Source: Neisseria weixii
GTDB lineage: Bacteria; Pseudomonadota; Gammaproteobacteria; Burkholderiales; Neisseriaceae
Assembly (NCBI RefSeq): GCF_002327085.1
Contig: NZ_CP023429.1
Coordinates: 2,222,383 to 2,286,382 of the forward strand
Direction of reading: 5' to 3'
Length of the DNA stretch: 64,000 nucleotides
The notes under the pieces were generated by a model. That model made no database searches and had not been told where the DNA came from. It saw only the letters and a list, made by a program, of their open reading frames with translations. Both the position numbers and the translations under genes were made by a program. Positions 1 to 8,810 of this stretch are shown in pieces (position 1 is the stretch's first letter; the number at the start of each line of letters is the position of its first letter).

Positions 1-166
1 CATCATTACCGAAATGGTTGAAGACAGCTACGGCAACTGGATTTACCGCACAGCCGAATTGCCTTTAAGCAGTCAGCCGGACAGCAGCAACCTGCCGCAA
101 ACCGTTACACCTACAGCACAACAATCTGCACCTGTCGGCGAAAATGCTGCGCTTGTTACAAATTAA
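1..166 (+). CDS. pilP: PilP, C-terminal end (partial, cut by window start)
   Basis: The open frame starting at base 2 runs to a TAA at 164-166 and encodes about 54 residues, beginning [20 protein letters not shown] and ending in a Ser/Gln/Pro-rich tail. The segment with EDSYGNW is typical of the end of the PilP beta-sandwich. PilP is an inner-membrane lipoprotein of the type IV pilus assembly complex; it bridges PilN/PilO to the secretin PilQ. The identification rests on this short segment plus the position 19 bp upstream of pilQ, which matches the known pilMNOPQ order. The 5' part lies outside the window. Confidence 0.8.
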   Translation, partial: IITEMVEDSYGNWIYRTAELPLSSQPDSSNLPQTVTPTAQQSAPVGENAALVTN

Positions 167-185
167 ATTAAGGGGTCTCACTATT

Positions 186-2317
186 ATGAAAATCAATCGT
201 ATGACAAAACTCTTTGCTGCTCTGAGCATGGCAATGGCTGTTCAGACGGCCTTTGCCGGCAATATCACCGATATCAACGTATCGACTTTGCCTGACAACC
301 AAAAAATCATCAAAATCCGTTTTGATCGCGACATTACCAGCCCTACCGGTTTTGTGACTTCTACACCTGCACGCATCGCCTTGGATTTTGCCAATACCAA
401 CATTCAATTGTCACAACCGGTATTGGAATATTCAGACCCTTTATTGAGCCAAATTACCGCGGCTCAGAATAATAACCGTGCACGCATTTTGTTGGGGTTG
501 AACAAAACGGGTCAATATAATACCGAAATCCGTGGTGACGAAGTATGGGTTTATGTCAGCGAAGCCTCCGATCAAAATGTGGCTACTCCAGCAAGCACCC
601 ATTCTGCTCCTGCTCCCGCACCGACTCCGCCGCCACGCGTTCCTCTCAAGCCAGCCAAGTCGCTACCAGTGCCAATGTTGACTTTCGCAAAGGTTCGCGC
701 AACTCAGGTGTCGTAGAATTATCAGCCCCTACCTTCTCAGGCAGCCCTGATATGAAACAAGAACGTGACCGTGTAGTCATTACCTTAAAAAATCACCCCC
801 TGCCAACTCAAGCGCAGCGCAATTTAGATGTAGGCGACTTCAATACGCCGGTGCAAAACGTGACTTTAAAACGCATCGGCAATGCGACACAATTGATTAT
901 CCGCACCAAAGGCAATTGGGACATCAGCACCCAATCTGCTGCCGGCCGCCATACCTTTGAAATCGTGCCTAAAGCTGCGACAACCGAAAGCCGTGGCTTA
1001 CACAACAATGCCAACAAATCTTTCAACGGCCGTAAAATTTCTTTGGATTTCCAAGACGTAGAAGTCCGCACTATTTTGCAGATTTTGTCTAAAGAGTCAG
1101 GCGTAAACATCGTAGCCAGCGATACGGTTAACGGCAAAATGACTTTGTCGTTAAAAGACGTACCTTGGGATCAGGCATTAGATTTGGTGATGCAGGCACG
1201 TAACTTAGACATGCGCCGCCAAGGCAATATCATCAATATTGCTCCGCGTGATGAATTACTGGCTAAAGACAAAGCATTCTTACAAGCAGAAAAAGAGATT
1301 GCCGAATTAGGCCCATTGTTGTCGCAAACCTTCCAATTGAAATACAAAAACGTTGAAGAATTCCGCAAGATTTTGCGTATTGACGAGAACGGCAGCAGCA
1401 GTGGCAGCAACAGCCGCAATACATTGCTGAGCAACCGCGGCAGCGCCTTGATTGACCCTGCTACCAACACCTTGATTGTTACAGATAATCACAGTGTGAT
1501 TGAGAAATTCCGCAAACTGATTAACGAACTGGACGTTCCGACACGCCAAGTCATGGTTGAAGCACGAATCGTAGAAGCAGATGAAGGCTTCTCACGCGAT
1601 TTGGGTGTGAAATTCGGCTATAACGACGTGAAAGGCCGCAATCTCGGCGTGAAAGGCAATACTTGGGGCTCAAGCTGGTCAAATGCTGTGAATAATACTG
1701 GTAATGCTTTAGAAATAAGCCCAAACATCAGCCTGCCAACCACTAATGCGGCAACCACGTCAATTGCCTTGGTTCGCTCGTTTGCCTCTGGCGCATTGGG
1801 CTTGGAATTGGCCGCAGCGGAAGGCCAAAACAAGAGCAAAACCATTTCCAATCCGCGCGTGCTGACACAAGACCGTAAAGAAGCGGCCATCGAATCGGGT
1901 ACGGAAATTCCTTACCAAGAAGCGACTTCGAGCGGCGCCACTTCGGTATCGTTCAAAAAAGCGGTGTTGGGCTTGACGGTAACGCCAAATATCACGCCTG
2001 ACGGCCAAATCATCATGACGGTGAAAATCAATAAAGACACACCGCAAAACTGTACCGTAGATTCATTGAGCACCATGTGTATCAGCACCAAGAGCCTGAA
2101 CACCCAAGCTATGGTGGAAGATGGCGGCACCTTGATTGTGGGTGGTATTTACGAGGAAGAAAATTCCAATACGGTCAACAAAGTACCTCTGCTTGGCGAT
2201 ATTCCGGTAGTGGGCAACTTGTTCAAATCGCGCGCACGCAATGAAAAGCGCCGCGAATTGCTGATATTCATCACACCGCGCATTATGGATAGCATAGGAA
2301 ACAACTTGCGCTACTAA
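186..2317 (+). CDS. pilQ: Type IV pilus secretin PilQ (frameshifted)
   Basis: Outer-membrane secretin through which type IV pili are extruded; also needed for DNA uptake. The start at 186 ([20 protein letters not shown]) follows AAGGGG and gives a signal peptide ending AFA. The AMIN domain lies in the first 130 residues, followed by a Pro/Ala/Thr linker. Then come the STN/secretin N0 domain ([20 protein letters not shown]), a KH-like N1 region and the C-terminal secretin pore ([15 protein letters not shown], then [14 protein letters not shown] near the end). The frame changes between about 605 and 655 in the linker: residues up to PTPPPRVP are in one frame and [15 protein letters not shown] in another, consistent with one missing base. 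Restoring one base gives 710 residues. A DUS lies in the signal-peptide codons (241-252). Confidence 0.9.
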
Positions 2318-2324
2318 TCCTACC

Positions 2325-2365
2325 AAACGGGCATACATATTCTGAAATGTATGCCCGTTTTAATA
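2325..2365 (+). terminator. Intrinsic terminator after pilQ
   Basis: A perfect 14-bp inverted repeat (AAACGGGCATACAT, 2325-2338, and its complement 2347-2360) with an 8-base loop is followed by TTTTAATATTTTA. It lies 8 bp after the pilQ stop. Unlike nearly every other hairpin in the window it is not made of DUS. Confidence 0.85.
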
Positions 2366-2438
2366 TTTTATTGCGTAAAAAAGGAAAATATTCAGAATAA
2401 AACATTTTCCTGCCAATTTCGTATAGAATGCCGCTATT

Positions 2439-2954
2439 ATGGAAAAAATCAACGGCAACTTAATTTTTATCGGGCTGATGGGCGCCGGCAAAACCACTTT
2501 GGGAAAACACACCGCCCAAATGCTCAACCGCCCTTTTTACGACAGCGACCATGAAATTTGCGTGGCTTCCGGCGTATCTATTCCGACCATTTTTGAAATG
2601 GAAGGCGAACAAGGTTTTCGTGATCGCGAAAGCAATATGCTTAAAAAATTGTGCGCGCTGGAAAATATTGTATTATCTACCGGCGGTGGCGCCCCCTTAC
2701 GCGAAGAAAACCGCAAATGTTTAAGAGAACACGGCACCGTCGTTTATCTGCATACCCGCCCGGAAATTCTGTTGGAACGTACCCGCTACGACACCAACCG
2801 CCCTTTGTTGCAAGTTGAAGACCCGCTGGCCAAGCTGCAAGAGTTATACGACATCCGCGACAGCATCTATCGTGAAACCGCACATCTGGTGATCGAATCA
2901 GAGCATTATCAAAAAACGCTCAACCGCCTACTCAATGCCCTGCAAGCCGGCTAA
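2439..2954 (+). CDS. aroK: Shikimate kinase
   Basis: Phosphorylates shikimate to shikimate-3-phosphate with ATP in the chorismate (aromatic amino acid) pathway; cytoplasmic. The 171-residue protein has the usual family length. A Walker A motif GLMGAGKTT lies near residues 11-19, the shikimate-binding D-S-D is in [10 protein letters not shown], an R-D-R-E segment follows, and the glycine-rich [13 protein letters not shown] loop is in the middle. The start at 2439 gives [15 protein letters not shown]; an upstream in-frame extension is not needed. It follows pilQ after a terminator and precedes aroB, the usual order, though here the two aro genes are about 200 bp apart. Confidence 0.95.
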   Translation: MEKINGNLIFIGLMGAGKTTLGKHTAQMLNRPFYDSDHEICVASGVSIPTIFEMEGEQGFRDRESNMLKKLCALENIVLSTGGGAPLREENRKCLREHGTVVYLHTRPEILLERTRYDTNRPLLQVEDPLAKLQELYDIRDSIYRETAHLVIESEHYQKTLNRLLNALQAG

Positions 2955-2968
2955 CACAGATTGCAATT

Positions 2969-3073
2969 CTAGTCGTTTTAAAATAGAAATAAGACAAAGC
3001 AACAGCGACCGTCGTGTACAACTCATACATAAGTGCTAACAATGCTGTATCATTTTTTATTTTAAACATTATT
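2969..3073. repeat. Intergenic inverted-repeat element, copy 1 (about 105 bp)
   Basis: The ends TAGTCGTTTTAAAATAGAAAT and ATTTTTTATTTTAAACATTA are imperfect inverted repeats of each other. The interior matches the element at 11083-11187, including the segments AATAAGACAA and CAATGCTGTAT / CAACGCTGTGT. It looks like a small non-coding mobile repeat. It separates aroK from aroB. Its family name is not known to me. Confidence 0.55.
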
Positions 3074-3131
3074 ACGGGAAAGGCCGTCTGAAAACAGAAA
3101 TCCTTTCGTGCTTTCAGACGGCCTTTCCCGT
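3074..3131 (+). terminator. DUS-pair hairpin between aroK and aroB
   Basis: ACGGGAAAGGCCGTCTGAAA and its near-perfect complement flank a loop of about 18 bases, forming a very stable stem that contains two inverted DUS. It sits 25 bp upstream of aroB, so it should limit read-through from aroK. Confidence 0.7.
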
Positions 3132-3156
3132 CAACCGACACACCGTAGGAATCATC

Positions 3157-4234
3157 ATGCACACCCTAAGCGTTCAAACCCCTTCGCATCAATATCCGAT
3201 TTTCATCGGCCAAAACCTGTTCGCCCAAGCCGATGAATTGTTGCAGCCTTATTTGACCAAAAAAACCGCCATCATCACCAATGAAACCATTGCTCCGCTG
3301 TATTTGAAAAGCTTTCAGACGGCCTTAGACAAACTTGGCATCGCCCATTTCAGCATTATTCTTCCCGATGGCGAAGAACATAAAAACTGGCAAACCTTAA
3401 ACCTGATTTTCGATGGTTTGATGCAAAACCGTGCCGAGCGCAAAACCACTTTAATCGCATTGGGCGGTGGGGTAATCGGCGATATGGTTGGTTTTGCCGC
3501 GGCGACTTACCAACGCGGCGCACCGTTTATCCAAGTGCCGACCACGCTGTTAAGCCAAGTGGATTCTTCCGTCGGCGGCAAAACAGCCATCAATCACCCT
3601 TGGGTAAAAACATGATTGGCGCGTTCTACCAGCCACAAGCCGTACTCGCCGATTTAAGCACGCTACAAACTTTACCACAGCGCGAATTGTCTGCCGGTAT
3701 GGCCGAAGTAGTGAAATATGGTGCGCTAGGCGATGCCGATTTCTTTACTTGGTTAGAACAAAATATGCCCGATTTAATGGCGCAACATCCGGAAAAACTG
3801 GCGCAAGCGGTTTACCATTGCTGCAAAATGAAAGCCGACATCGTGGCACAAGACGAAACCGAGCAAGGCATCCGCGCATGGTTAAATCTAGGCCACACCT
3901 TCGGCCATGTCATCGAAGCTGAAATGGGTTACGGCGTTTGGCTGCACGGTGAAGCCGTCGCCGCCGGCACGGTCTTAGCCGCGCGCTTATCAGAGCAACT
4001 GGGCAAGACCACCGCTGCCGACACACAACGCATAGCCGCTTTGCTGGAAACCGCCAAACTGCCTGCTGCCCCCCGAAGTTTGCGTTTGAAAAATGGATTG
4101 AACACATGAGCCACGACAAAAAAATCAGCAGCGGCATAATGCGTTTCATCGGTTTAAACCGCCTAGGCGAGGCTAACATTACCGAAATCACCGATATGAC
4201 TATTCTTGAACGCACATTACAACCGTATTTGTAA
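3157..4234 (+). CDS. aroB: 3-dehydroquinate synthase (two frameshifts)
   Basis: Converts DAHP to 3-dehydroquinate, the second step of the shikimate pathway; NAD- and metal-dependent, cytoplasmic. The parts are unmistakable: [10 protein letters not shown], the glycine-rich [33 protein letters not shown], then [11 protein letters not shown], the metal-binding [11 protein letters not shown] and LHGEAVAAG, ending in [15 protein letters not shown] and TLQPYL. The frame breaks at 3597-3599 (CCC where CCCC is needed for the sequence [10 protein letters not shown]) and at 4069-4074 (C6 where C7 is needed for PPKFAFEKW). Adding both bases gives exactly 359 residues. Both are one-base deletions in C-runs, so sequencing error is the simplest reading. 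A DUS is coded inside as FQTA near 3312. Confidence 0.9.
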
Positions 4235-4253
4235 AAGATATTGAATCATAAAC

Positions 4254-4312
4254 AAGGCCGTCTGAAAGATTATGCAAACAAACCTCATTTTGCCAATCTT
4301 TCAGACGGCCTT
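4254..4312 (+). terminator. DUS-pair terminator after aroB
   Basis: AAGGCCGTCTGAAAGATT (4254-4271) and its complement (4295-4312) form an 18-bp stem 19 bp after the aroB stop. Confidence 0.8.
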
Positions 4313-4317
4313 AAGCC

Positions 4318-4459
4318 GAGGCCCGCACGAAATCCCCAAATTTGATTGCAGTCCGAAGTCAGCCTAACATAGAAATTTAAAATATATCATGAAGATAGGC
4401 GAGCTTTTAAAAGCACGTAACGAAGGACGTGCCAAACATGGAGATTTTGCAAAGGTTTC
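4318..4459. repeat. MITE-like element, copy 1 (142 bp, degenerate)
   Basis: Begins GAGGCCCGCACGAAAT and ends ATTTTGCAAAGGTTTC, eroded versions of the terminal repeat GAGACCTTTGCAAAA. The interior (CAGTCCGAAGTCAGCCTAAC, then GATAGGCGAGC and CGTAACGAAGGACGTGCC) aligns with copies at 6252-6394, 13125-13265 and 16496-16632. It is non-coding and accounts for most of the gap between aroB and the next gene. The remaining 4460-4568 shows nothing recognisable. Confidence 0.65.
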
Positions 4460-4568
4460 AAACCATATTCCGATTCACGCTAATCATAGCATTATAAAGC
4501 TATTGAAATCCCTGGTCTGATATACCATAATCCCATGTCTTCCCTCTATATTCATAAAGGCTATGTCC

Positions 4569-5411
4569 ATGTGCCAACTGCTCGGCATGAACTGCAACAC
4601 CCCTACCGACATCACGTTTTCATTTGAAGGTTTCAGACGGCGTGGCGGCATCACCGACCACCATGCAGACGGCTTTGGCATCGGCTTTTTCGAAGGCAAA
4701 GGCATCCGCCTGTTTCACGACGACAAACCTAGTGCCAATTCTCCTGTAGCCGATTTGGTGCGCGATTACCCCATTAAATCGGAAAATGTCATCGCGCATA
4801 TCCGCAAAGCATCCCAAGGCCAAACCTCTCTTGCCAATACACATCCTTTTATGCGTGAGATGTGGGGCGAATATTGGCTGTTTGCGCACAACGGCCACCT
4901 GATTGATTTTGCACCTGAACAAGGCAATTTTTATCGTGCGGTCGGCTGCACTGATTCAGAACGATCCTTTTGCTATATCCTCAACCACTTACGTCAGCAA
5001 TTTAGCGAAAAGCCCGATGAAGCAACTTTATTTGCCGCCATCAGCGAATTAACTCACGAGATTCGCACCTACGGCCTGTTTAATTTTATGATGTCCAACG
5101 GCGATTGCCTGTTTGCGCATGCCAGCACTTTGTTGCACTACATCGTGCGCAAAGCGCCGTTCGGCCAAGCCCGCTTATTAGATAATGATGTGATGGTTGA
5201 TTTTGCCGAAGTGACCACCCCCAACGATAAAGTGGCCGTTATCGCCACCCTGCCGCTAACACGCGATGAAACCTGGCACCAATTGGCCGTGAATGAATTA
5301 GTCATGTTCCGACAAGGCGATATTGTCCGCTCTGACAAACCGCATACCGCCATTTATATGAGCGTTGAAGAAGGTTTGGCACTAGCACGCGCAGTCGGCG
5401 TGTCTTGCTAA
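4569..5411 (+). CDS. Class II glutamine amidotransferase, YafJ-like
   Basis: The 280-residue protein begins MCQLLGMN when started at 4569, which places a cysteine at position 2 as the N-terminal nucleophile expected of Ntn-type class II glutaminase domains; the ATG at 4563 would add two residues before it. Supporting motifs are HHADGFGIGFFEG, VIAHIRKASQG, NTHPF and LFAHNGHLID, the standard Gln-binding and oxyanion elements. There is no synthetase domain, so the ammonia acceptor is unknown; YafJ-type proteins are annotated as predicted glutamine amidotransferases. It stands alone on this strand, followed by a DUS and the IS3 insertion. Confidence 0.85.
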   Translation: MCQLLGMNCNTPTDITFSFEGFRRRGGITDHHADGFGIGFFEGKGIRLFHDDKPSANSPVADLVRDYPIKSENVIAHIRKASQGQTSLANTHPFMREMWGEYWLFAHNGHLIDFAPEQGNFYRAVGCTDSERSFCYILNHLRQQFSEKPDEATLFAAISELTHEIRTYGLFNFMMSNGDCLFAHASTLLHYIVRKAPFGQARLLDNDVMVDFAEVTTPNDKVAVIATLPLTRDETWHQLAVNELVMFRQGDIVRSDKPHTAIYMSVEEGLALARAVGVSC

Positions 5412-5504
5412 ACAATGATTTGCCTAACAAAACCGTCTGAAACTTTTTGAACTGCACCCCAAAAGTCGGACACCCCCGCCAACTTTAAAAGGTGCAGTTT
5501 TCTT

Positions 5505-5879
5505 ATGTCCAAATATAACCTACACTTCAAATACCGAGCCGTACTCCATTACCACCAAGTGCACAGCCGACAGCGCACCGCAGAGCACTTCAACGTCTCA
5601 CGCACCCACCTGCGCCGTTGGACAGCCGCCTGTCGGCAAGGCGGTATCGCCGCACGCCAACACCCGCAGGCTACGTTTATGAAGACCAGACAGGCCAAAC
5701 GCAAAAACCCGTTTATCGCCGACAAACCCGGCCACGAAAAAAAACCGGGCGGAACTGATTGAAGAGTGGCGTTACATGAGGGCGGGGAACGGCTACCTAA
5801 AGCACATGAAAGCCCTCAACGAAAAGAACGCCGCCAAAGCTGCGAAACCGTTCAAACGTTGGGGGCGGAACACCCGCTG
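5505..5879 (+). pseudogene. IS3-family OrfA (frameshifted)
   Basis: The first frame (MSKYNLHFKYRAVLHYHQVH, then TAEHFNVSRTHLRRW) is the helix-turn-helix domain that binds the element ends. It stops at 5762 just after an A8 run (5737-5744). The neighbouring frame continues as AELIEEWRYMRAGNGYLK and MKALNEKN, the leucine-zipper part of a typical IS150-type OrfA, to the TGA at 5877-5879. An indel near the A8 run explains the split; in the IS3 family frameshifting between orfA and orfB is normal, but here the break is inside orfA. Confidence 0.75.
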
Positions 5880-6803
5880 AAATATCTGCCGCACAGTGCC
5901 GGCATTCCCAAAAGCAGCTTTCATTACCATATCGGCAAAGCCGGTCCCGATGCAGCGGCCAAAACCGCCGTGGGTGAAGTCTGTCGCCGGCACAAAGGCC
6001 GTTACGGTCATCGGCGGATTGCCGCCGTATTGTCGCGGAACAAAAAGAAAGTGCGGCGCATTATGGGTTTGTTGGGACTGAAAGCCAAAGTCCGCAGTAA
6101 AAAAGCCTACCGTCCGCAAGCAATAGGAGAGGCTTCGGACAGTATTCTCAATCGTGAGTTTACTGCCGGCAAACCGGCAGGCAAATGGCTGACCGATGTG
6201 GCGGAGTTCAAATGCACAAACGGGAAGCTGTACTTATCGCCGATATTGGATGAGGCCTTTGCAAAACCGCCGGATGCGGATTCAGTTCAAGGCGCAGCAG
6301 CGCAGCGGGTGCAGACATATCACACGATAGGCAGGCGAGCGGGCAGCGCACAACGCAGAAATGCGCTGCAGATGGCGGTTTTGCAAAGGTCTCCGATGTG
6401 TTTAACCGGGAGATTGCGGCCTATTCTTTAGGCCGCAGAGCAAACGGTGAAATGGTGGCGCAAATGTTGGACCAAGCATTCGGCCGTCTGAAAGGCCAAA
6501 CGCCGCTGCTGCATTCCGGCCAAGGTGTGCTTTGCCGCACCGAGGCTTATCGAACGAAATTGGCTGAGAAAGGGATGGTGCAAAGTATGTCGCGCAAAGG
6601 CACGCCGGGACAATGCGCCGATGGAGCGTTTCTTCGGTACACTGAAAACGGAGGGTTTCTATCAGGAAGGTGCGCTGTCGGTGGCGGAGCTGACAGTGGT
6701 CATAGATGATTACATACATTACTACAATCATGAACGGATAGTTTAAACTTAAAAAAGCTGAGTCCTGTCGGCTACAGAACCCGGCTTGAAAAGGCTGTTT
6801 GAG
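5862..6803 (+). pseudogene. IS3-family OrfB integrase, interrupted by a MITE and frameshifts
   Basis: Pieces of a DDE integrase occur in order: GAEHPLKYLPHSAGIPKSSF, CRRHKGRYGHRRIAAVL (HTH_21 region), AGKWLTDVAEF (first catalytic D), KLYLSPILD, then after the insertion VFNREIAAYSLGRRANGEMV, LLHSGQGVLC (second D position not conserved here), and NAPMERFFGTLKTEGFY (catalytic E) followed by NHER. The frame changes near 6600-6610 and again near 6745 before KLKKLSPVGYRTRLEKAV. Removing 6252-6397 joins ILD to VFNRE in frame. The open region starts before the first quoted residues; 5862 is approximate. Confidence 0.75.
6252..6394. repeat. MITE-like element, copy 2 (143 bp) inserted in the IS3 orfB
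   Basis: Terminal inverted repeats GAGGCCTTTGCAAAACCGCC (left) and GGAGACCTTTGCAAAACCGC (complement of the right end). It is flanked by a GAT duplication (6249-6251 and 6395-6397). Excising the element plus one GAT (146 bp) restores the transposase reading frame exactly, which proves insertion. It has no coding capacity. The ends resemble those of IS5-family elements described in Neisseria (IS1106 type), so mobilisation in trans by such an element is inferred. Confidence 0.85.
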
Positions 6804-6877
6804 AAAGATTCTTAACTTGTCCAAGTATTGGGGGACGGTTCATCTTATTTTCAGACGGCCTCTTTCACTTATCCCAA

Positions 6878-8395
6878 TCAGTTTGCTGCGCGGTAATCTG
6901 CATCAGCTTTTTCAAATTTTTCAATGATTTCTCGGCTAAGCTCTTTGTCCATCAGTGACACGGTGCAGGTCACCAGCCAGCAGGCGATAAAGCCCGGTAC
7001 GATTTCGTACATGGTCGCCATGCCGGCGGCTTTGAGCGCGGGGTTCGCCCATTCCGCCCATGCCACGCAAACCAGTGCACCGGCAATCATGCCCCATAAT
7101 GCACCGTTGGCGGTCATGCGTTTCCAGAATACAGATAAAATCACCACCGGACCGAATGCGGCACCAAAGCCGGCCCATGCGTAAGATACCAAGCCCAAAA
7201 CTTTGCTTTCCGGATTGCCGGCAATCAGAATGGCAATCACCGCCACGGCCAACACCATGATGCGGCCGACCCATACCAACTCCTGCTGCGTGGCATCAGG
7301 GCGCAGGAAGCCTTTGTAGAAGTCTTCGGTAATCGCGCTTGAACACACCAGTAATTGGCAAGACAAGGTCGACATCACCGCCGCCAGAATCGCGCTCAAA
7401 ATCACGCCGGCTATCCATGGGTTGAACAATAATGTTGCCAAGGCGATAAATACGCGTTCGTTGTTGCCTTCCATCGCACCGACTTGTTCCGGGTGGCCGC
7501 CGAAGTAAGCGATACCGAAATAGCCGACGGCGACGGCACCAGCTAAGCAGACTATCATCCATGTCATGCCGATACGGCGGGCGCTTTTCAGCGATTGCAC
7601 GTTTTCAGCCGCCATAAAGCGCGCCAAAATGTGCGGCTGGCCGAAATAACCCAAGCCCCATGCCGCAGTGGAGATAATACCCAAGAAGGTAGTTCCGGCA
7701 AACAGGCTGCTGTATTCTTGGCCGGTAGTCGCGGCTACGGCTTGCACTGCCGCGCTCATTTCTGCTGCGCCGCCTAAGCTCAAATAGACCATCACCGGCG
7801 TCAGAATCAGGGCGAACAGCATCAGGGTTGCTTGCACGGTGTCCGTCCAACTCACCGCCAAGAAGCCGCCGATAAAGGTATAGGCAATGGTCGCGCCGGC
7901 ACCTAACCAAATGGCAGTGCCGTAGCTCATGCCTTCAAACAGACTTTGGAACAAACGCGCACCGGCCACCACGCCTGAAGCGCAGTAAATGGTGAAGAAA
8001 AACAGAATAATAATCGCGGAAATCACTTTCATTGCTTGGCCTTTGGCGCCGAAGCGGTGGAAGAAATAATCCGGCAGGGTCAAGGCATTGTTGGCGTATT
8101 CGGTGTGCACACGCAAACGGCCGGACACAAACAGCCAGTTCAACCATGCGCCAATGGTCAGACCGATGGCAATCCAAGCCTCGCTCAAACCGACCGCGTA
8201 AATCGCACCCGGCAAACCCATCAGCAACCAACCCGACATATCAGAGGCGCCGGCCGACATCGCCGTCACATAAGGGCCTAAGCTGCGGCCGCCGAGAATA
8301 TAATCGTCGAAGTTGCGGGTAGAAAAATAAGCGGCCAAGCCGATCAGCAGCACCGCCACAAGGTATAAACCAAACGTGATATACATGGGATTCAT
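6878..8395 (-). CDS. putP: Sodium/proline symporter
   Basis: Inner-membrane Na+/proline cotransporter of the SSS family. The 505-residue protein matches family length and carries strong PutP landmarks: NFDDYILGGRSLGPYVTAMS, AGASDMSGWLLMGLPGAIY (TM2, Na+ site region), RLRVHTEYANNALTLPDYF and GYFGQPHILARFMA. About 13 hydrophobic segments are visible. I chose the ATG at 8395 (MNPMYITFGLY) because GAGGAG lies 8 bases upstream of it, whereas the in-frame ATG at 8410 overlaps that site. The gene converges on the IS3 element, which sits where its DUS-pair terminator would have been. Confidence 0.93.
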   Translation of the reverse strand: MNPMYITFGLYLVAVLLIGLAAYFSTRNFDDYILGGRSLGPYVTAMSAGASDMSGWLLMGLPGAIYAVGLSEAWIAIGLTIGAWLNWLFVSGRLRVHTEYANNALTLPDYFFHRFGAKGQAMKVISAIIILFFFTIYCASGVVAGARLFQSLFEGMSYGTAIWLGAGATIAYTFIGGFLAVSWTDTVQATLMLFALILTPVMVYLSLGGAAEMSAAVQAVAATTGQEYSSLFAGTTFLGIISTAAWGLGYFGQPHILARFMAAENVQSLKSARRIGMTWMIVCLAGAVAVGYFGIAYFGGHPEQVGAMEGNNERVFIALATLLFNPWIAGVILSAILAAVMSTLSCQLLVCSSAITEDFYKGFLRPDATQQELVWVGRIMVLAVAVIAILIAGNPESKVLGLVSYAWAGFGAAFGPVVILSVFWKRMTANGALWGMIAGALVCVAWAEWANPALKAAGMATMYEIVPGFIACWLVTCTVSLMDKELSREIIEKFEKADADYRAAN

Positions 8396-8810
8396 GTTAT
8401 CGCTCCTCATTTTTAGTAAACTTACTTTTGATAAGCAGATTCAGATCTGAGATTTTTCTTATATTATATTAAAAAACAACAATTTGGCTTTTATGCGCTT
8501 ATCATACGCCATCAAGACAAATTGATTTGATTTACAATCAGATATGTTTAAATTACATCAAGATTTGTAAATATTTGGTTTCAGCATACCGTAATTTCCG
8601 TGACTTGCAAAGCAACAGGCCATAATTTTTTTGATAACCGAATAAAATACAATTATTTTTTACAAATAAAACAAATAGTTATCAAAAAAACCAGCCGGTT
8701 TTATTTTGGTTTCCAACCGTGGAATATCTTCCTTATTTCCGGCTAATCTCTTGAAATAAAAAGTAATTCAACAACAGAATCATGCTTAAATTTGAATTTT
8801 TATACCAACA
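8396..8810. other. AT-rich intergenic region upstream of putP
   Basis: 415 bases without a plausible gene. It presumably contains the putP promoter; TATAAT-like sequence occurs on the minus strand near 8460-8470, but no convincing -35 partner was found. No repeat seen. Confidence 0.5.

Larger units (their letters stand above)
5448..6842 (+). mobile_element. IS3-family (IS150-group) insertion sequence, decayed
   Basis: Imperfect terminal repeats TGAACTGCACCCCAAAAGT (left, 5448) and TGAACCGTCCCCCAATACT (complement of the right end, to 6842) enclose remnants of orfA and orfB. No target duplication is evident at the ends. The element carries several frameshifts and a secondary 143-bp insertion (6252-6394), so it cannot be transposing on its own. 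It lies between two arms of a former DUS pair (near 5431-5441 and 6852-6863), so it appears to have landed in the shared terminator of the amidotransferase and putP. A DUS is coded inside orfB (6481-6492). Confidence 0.85.

Noticed and set aside
143-161. A LapG-type cleavage motif in the adhesin prefix (residue numbers, Ala-rich GAAAAA at about 153-158)
   Set aside because: The stretch is Ala-rich but does not match the TAAG/PAAG motif well, and no LapG or LapD homologue is in the window.
4069-4074. C-run in aroB as a phase-variation tract
   Set aside because: Only six bases long, in a housekeeping gene, and one of many similar single-base losses in the window; sequencing error is simpler.
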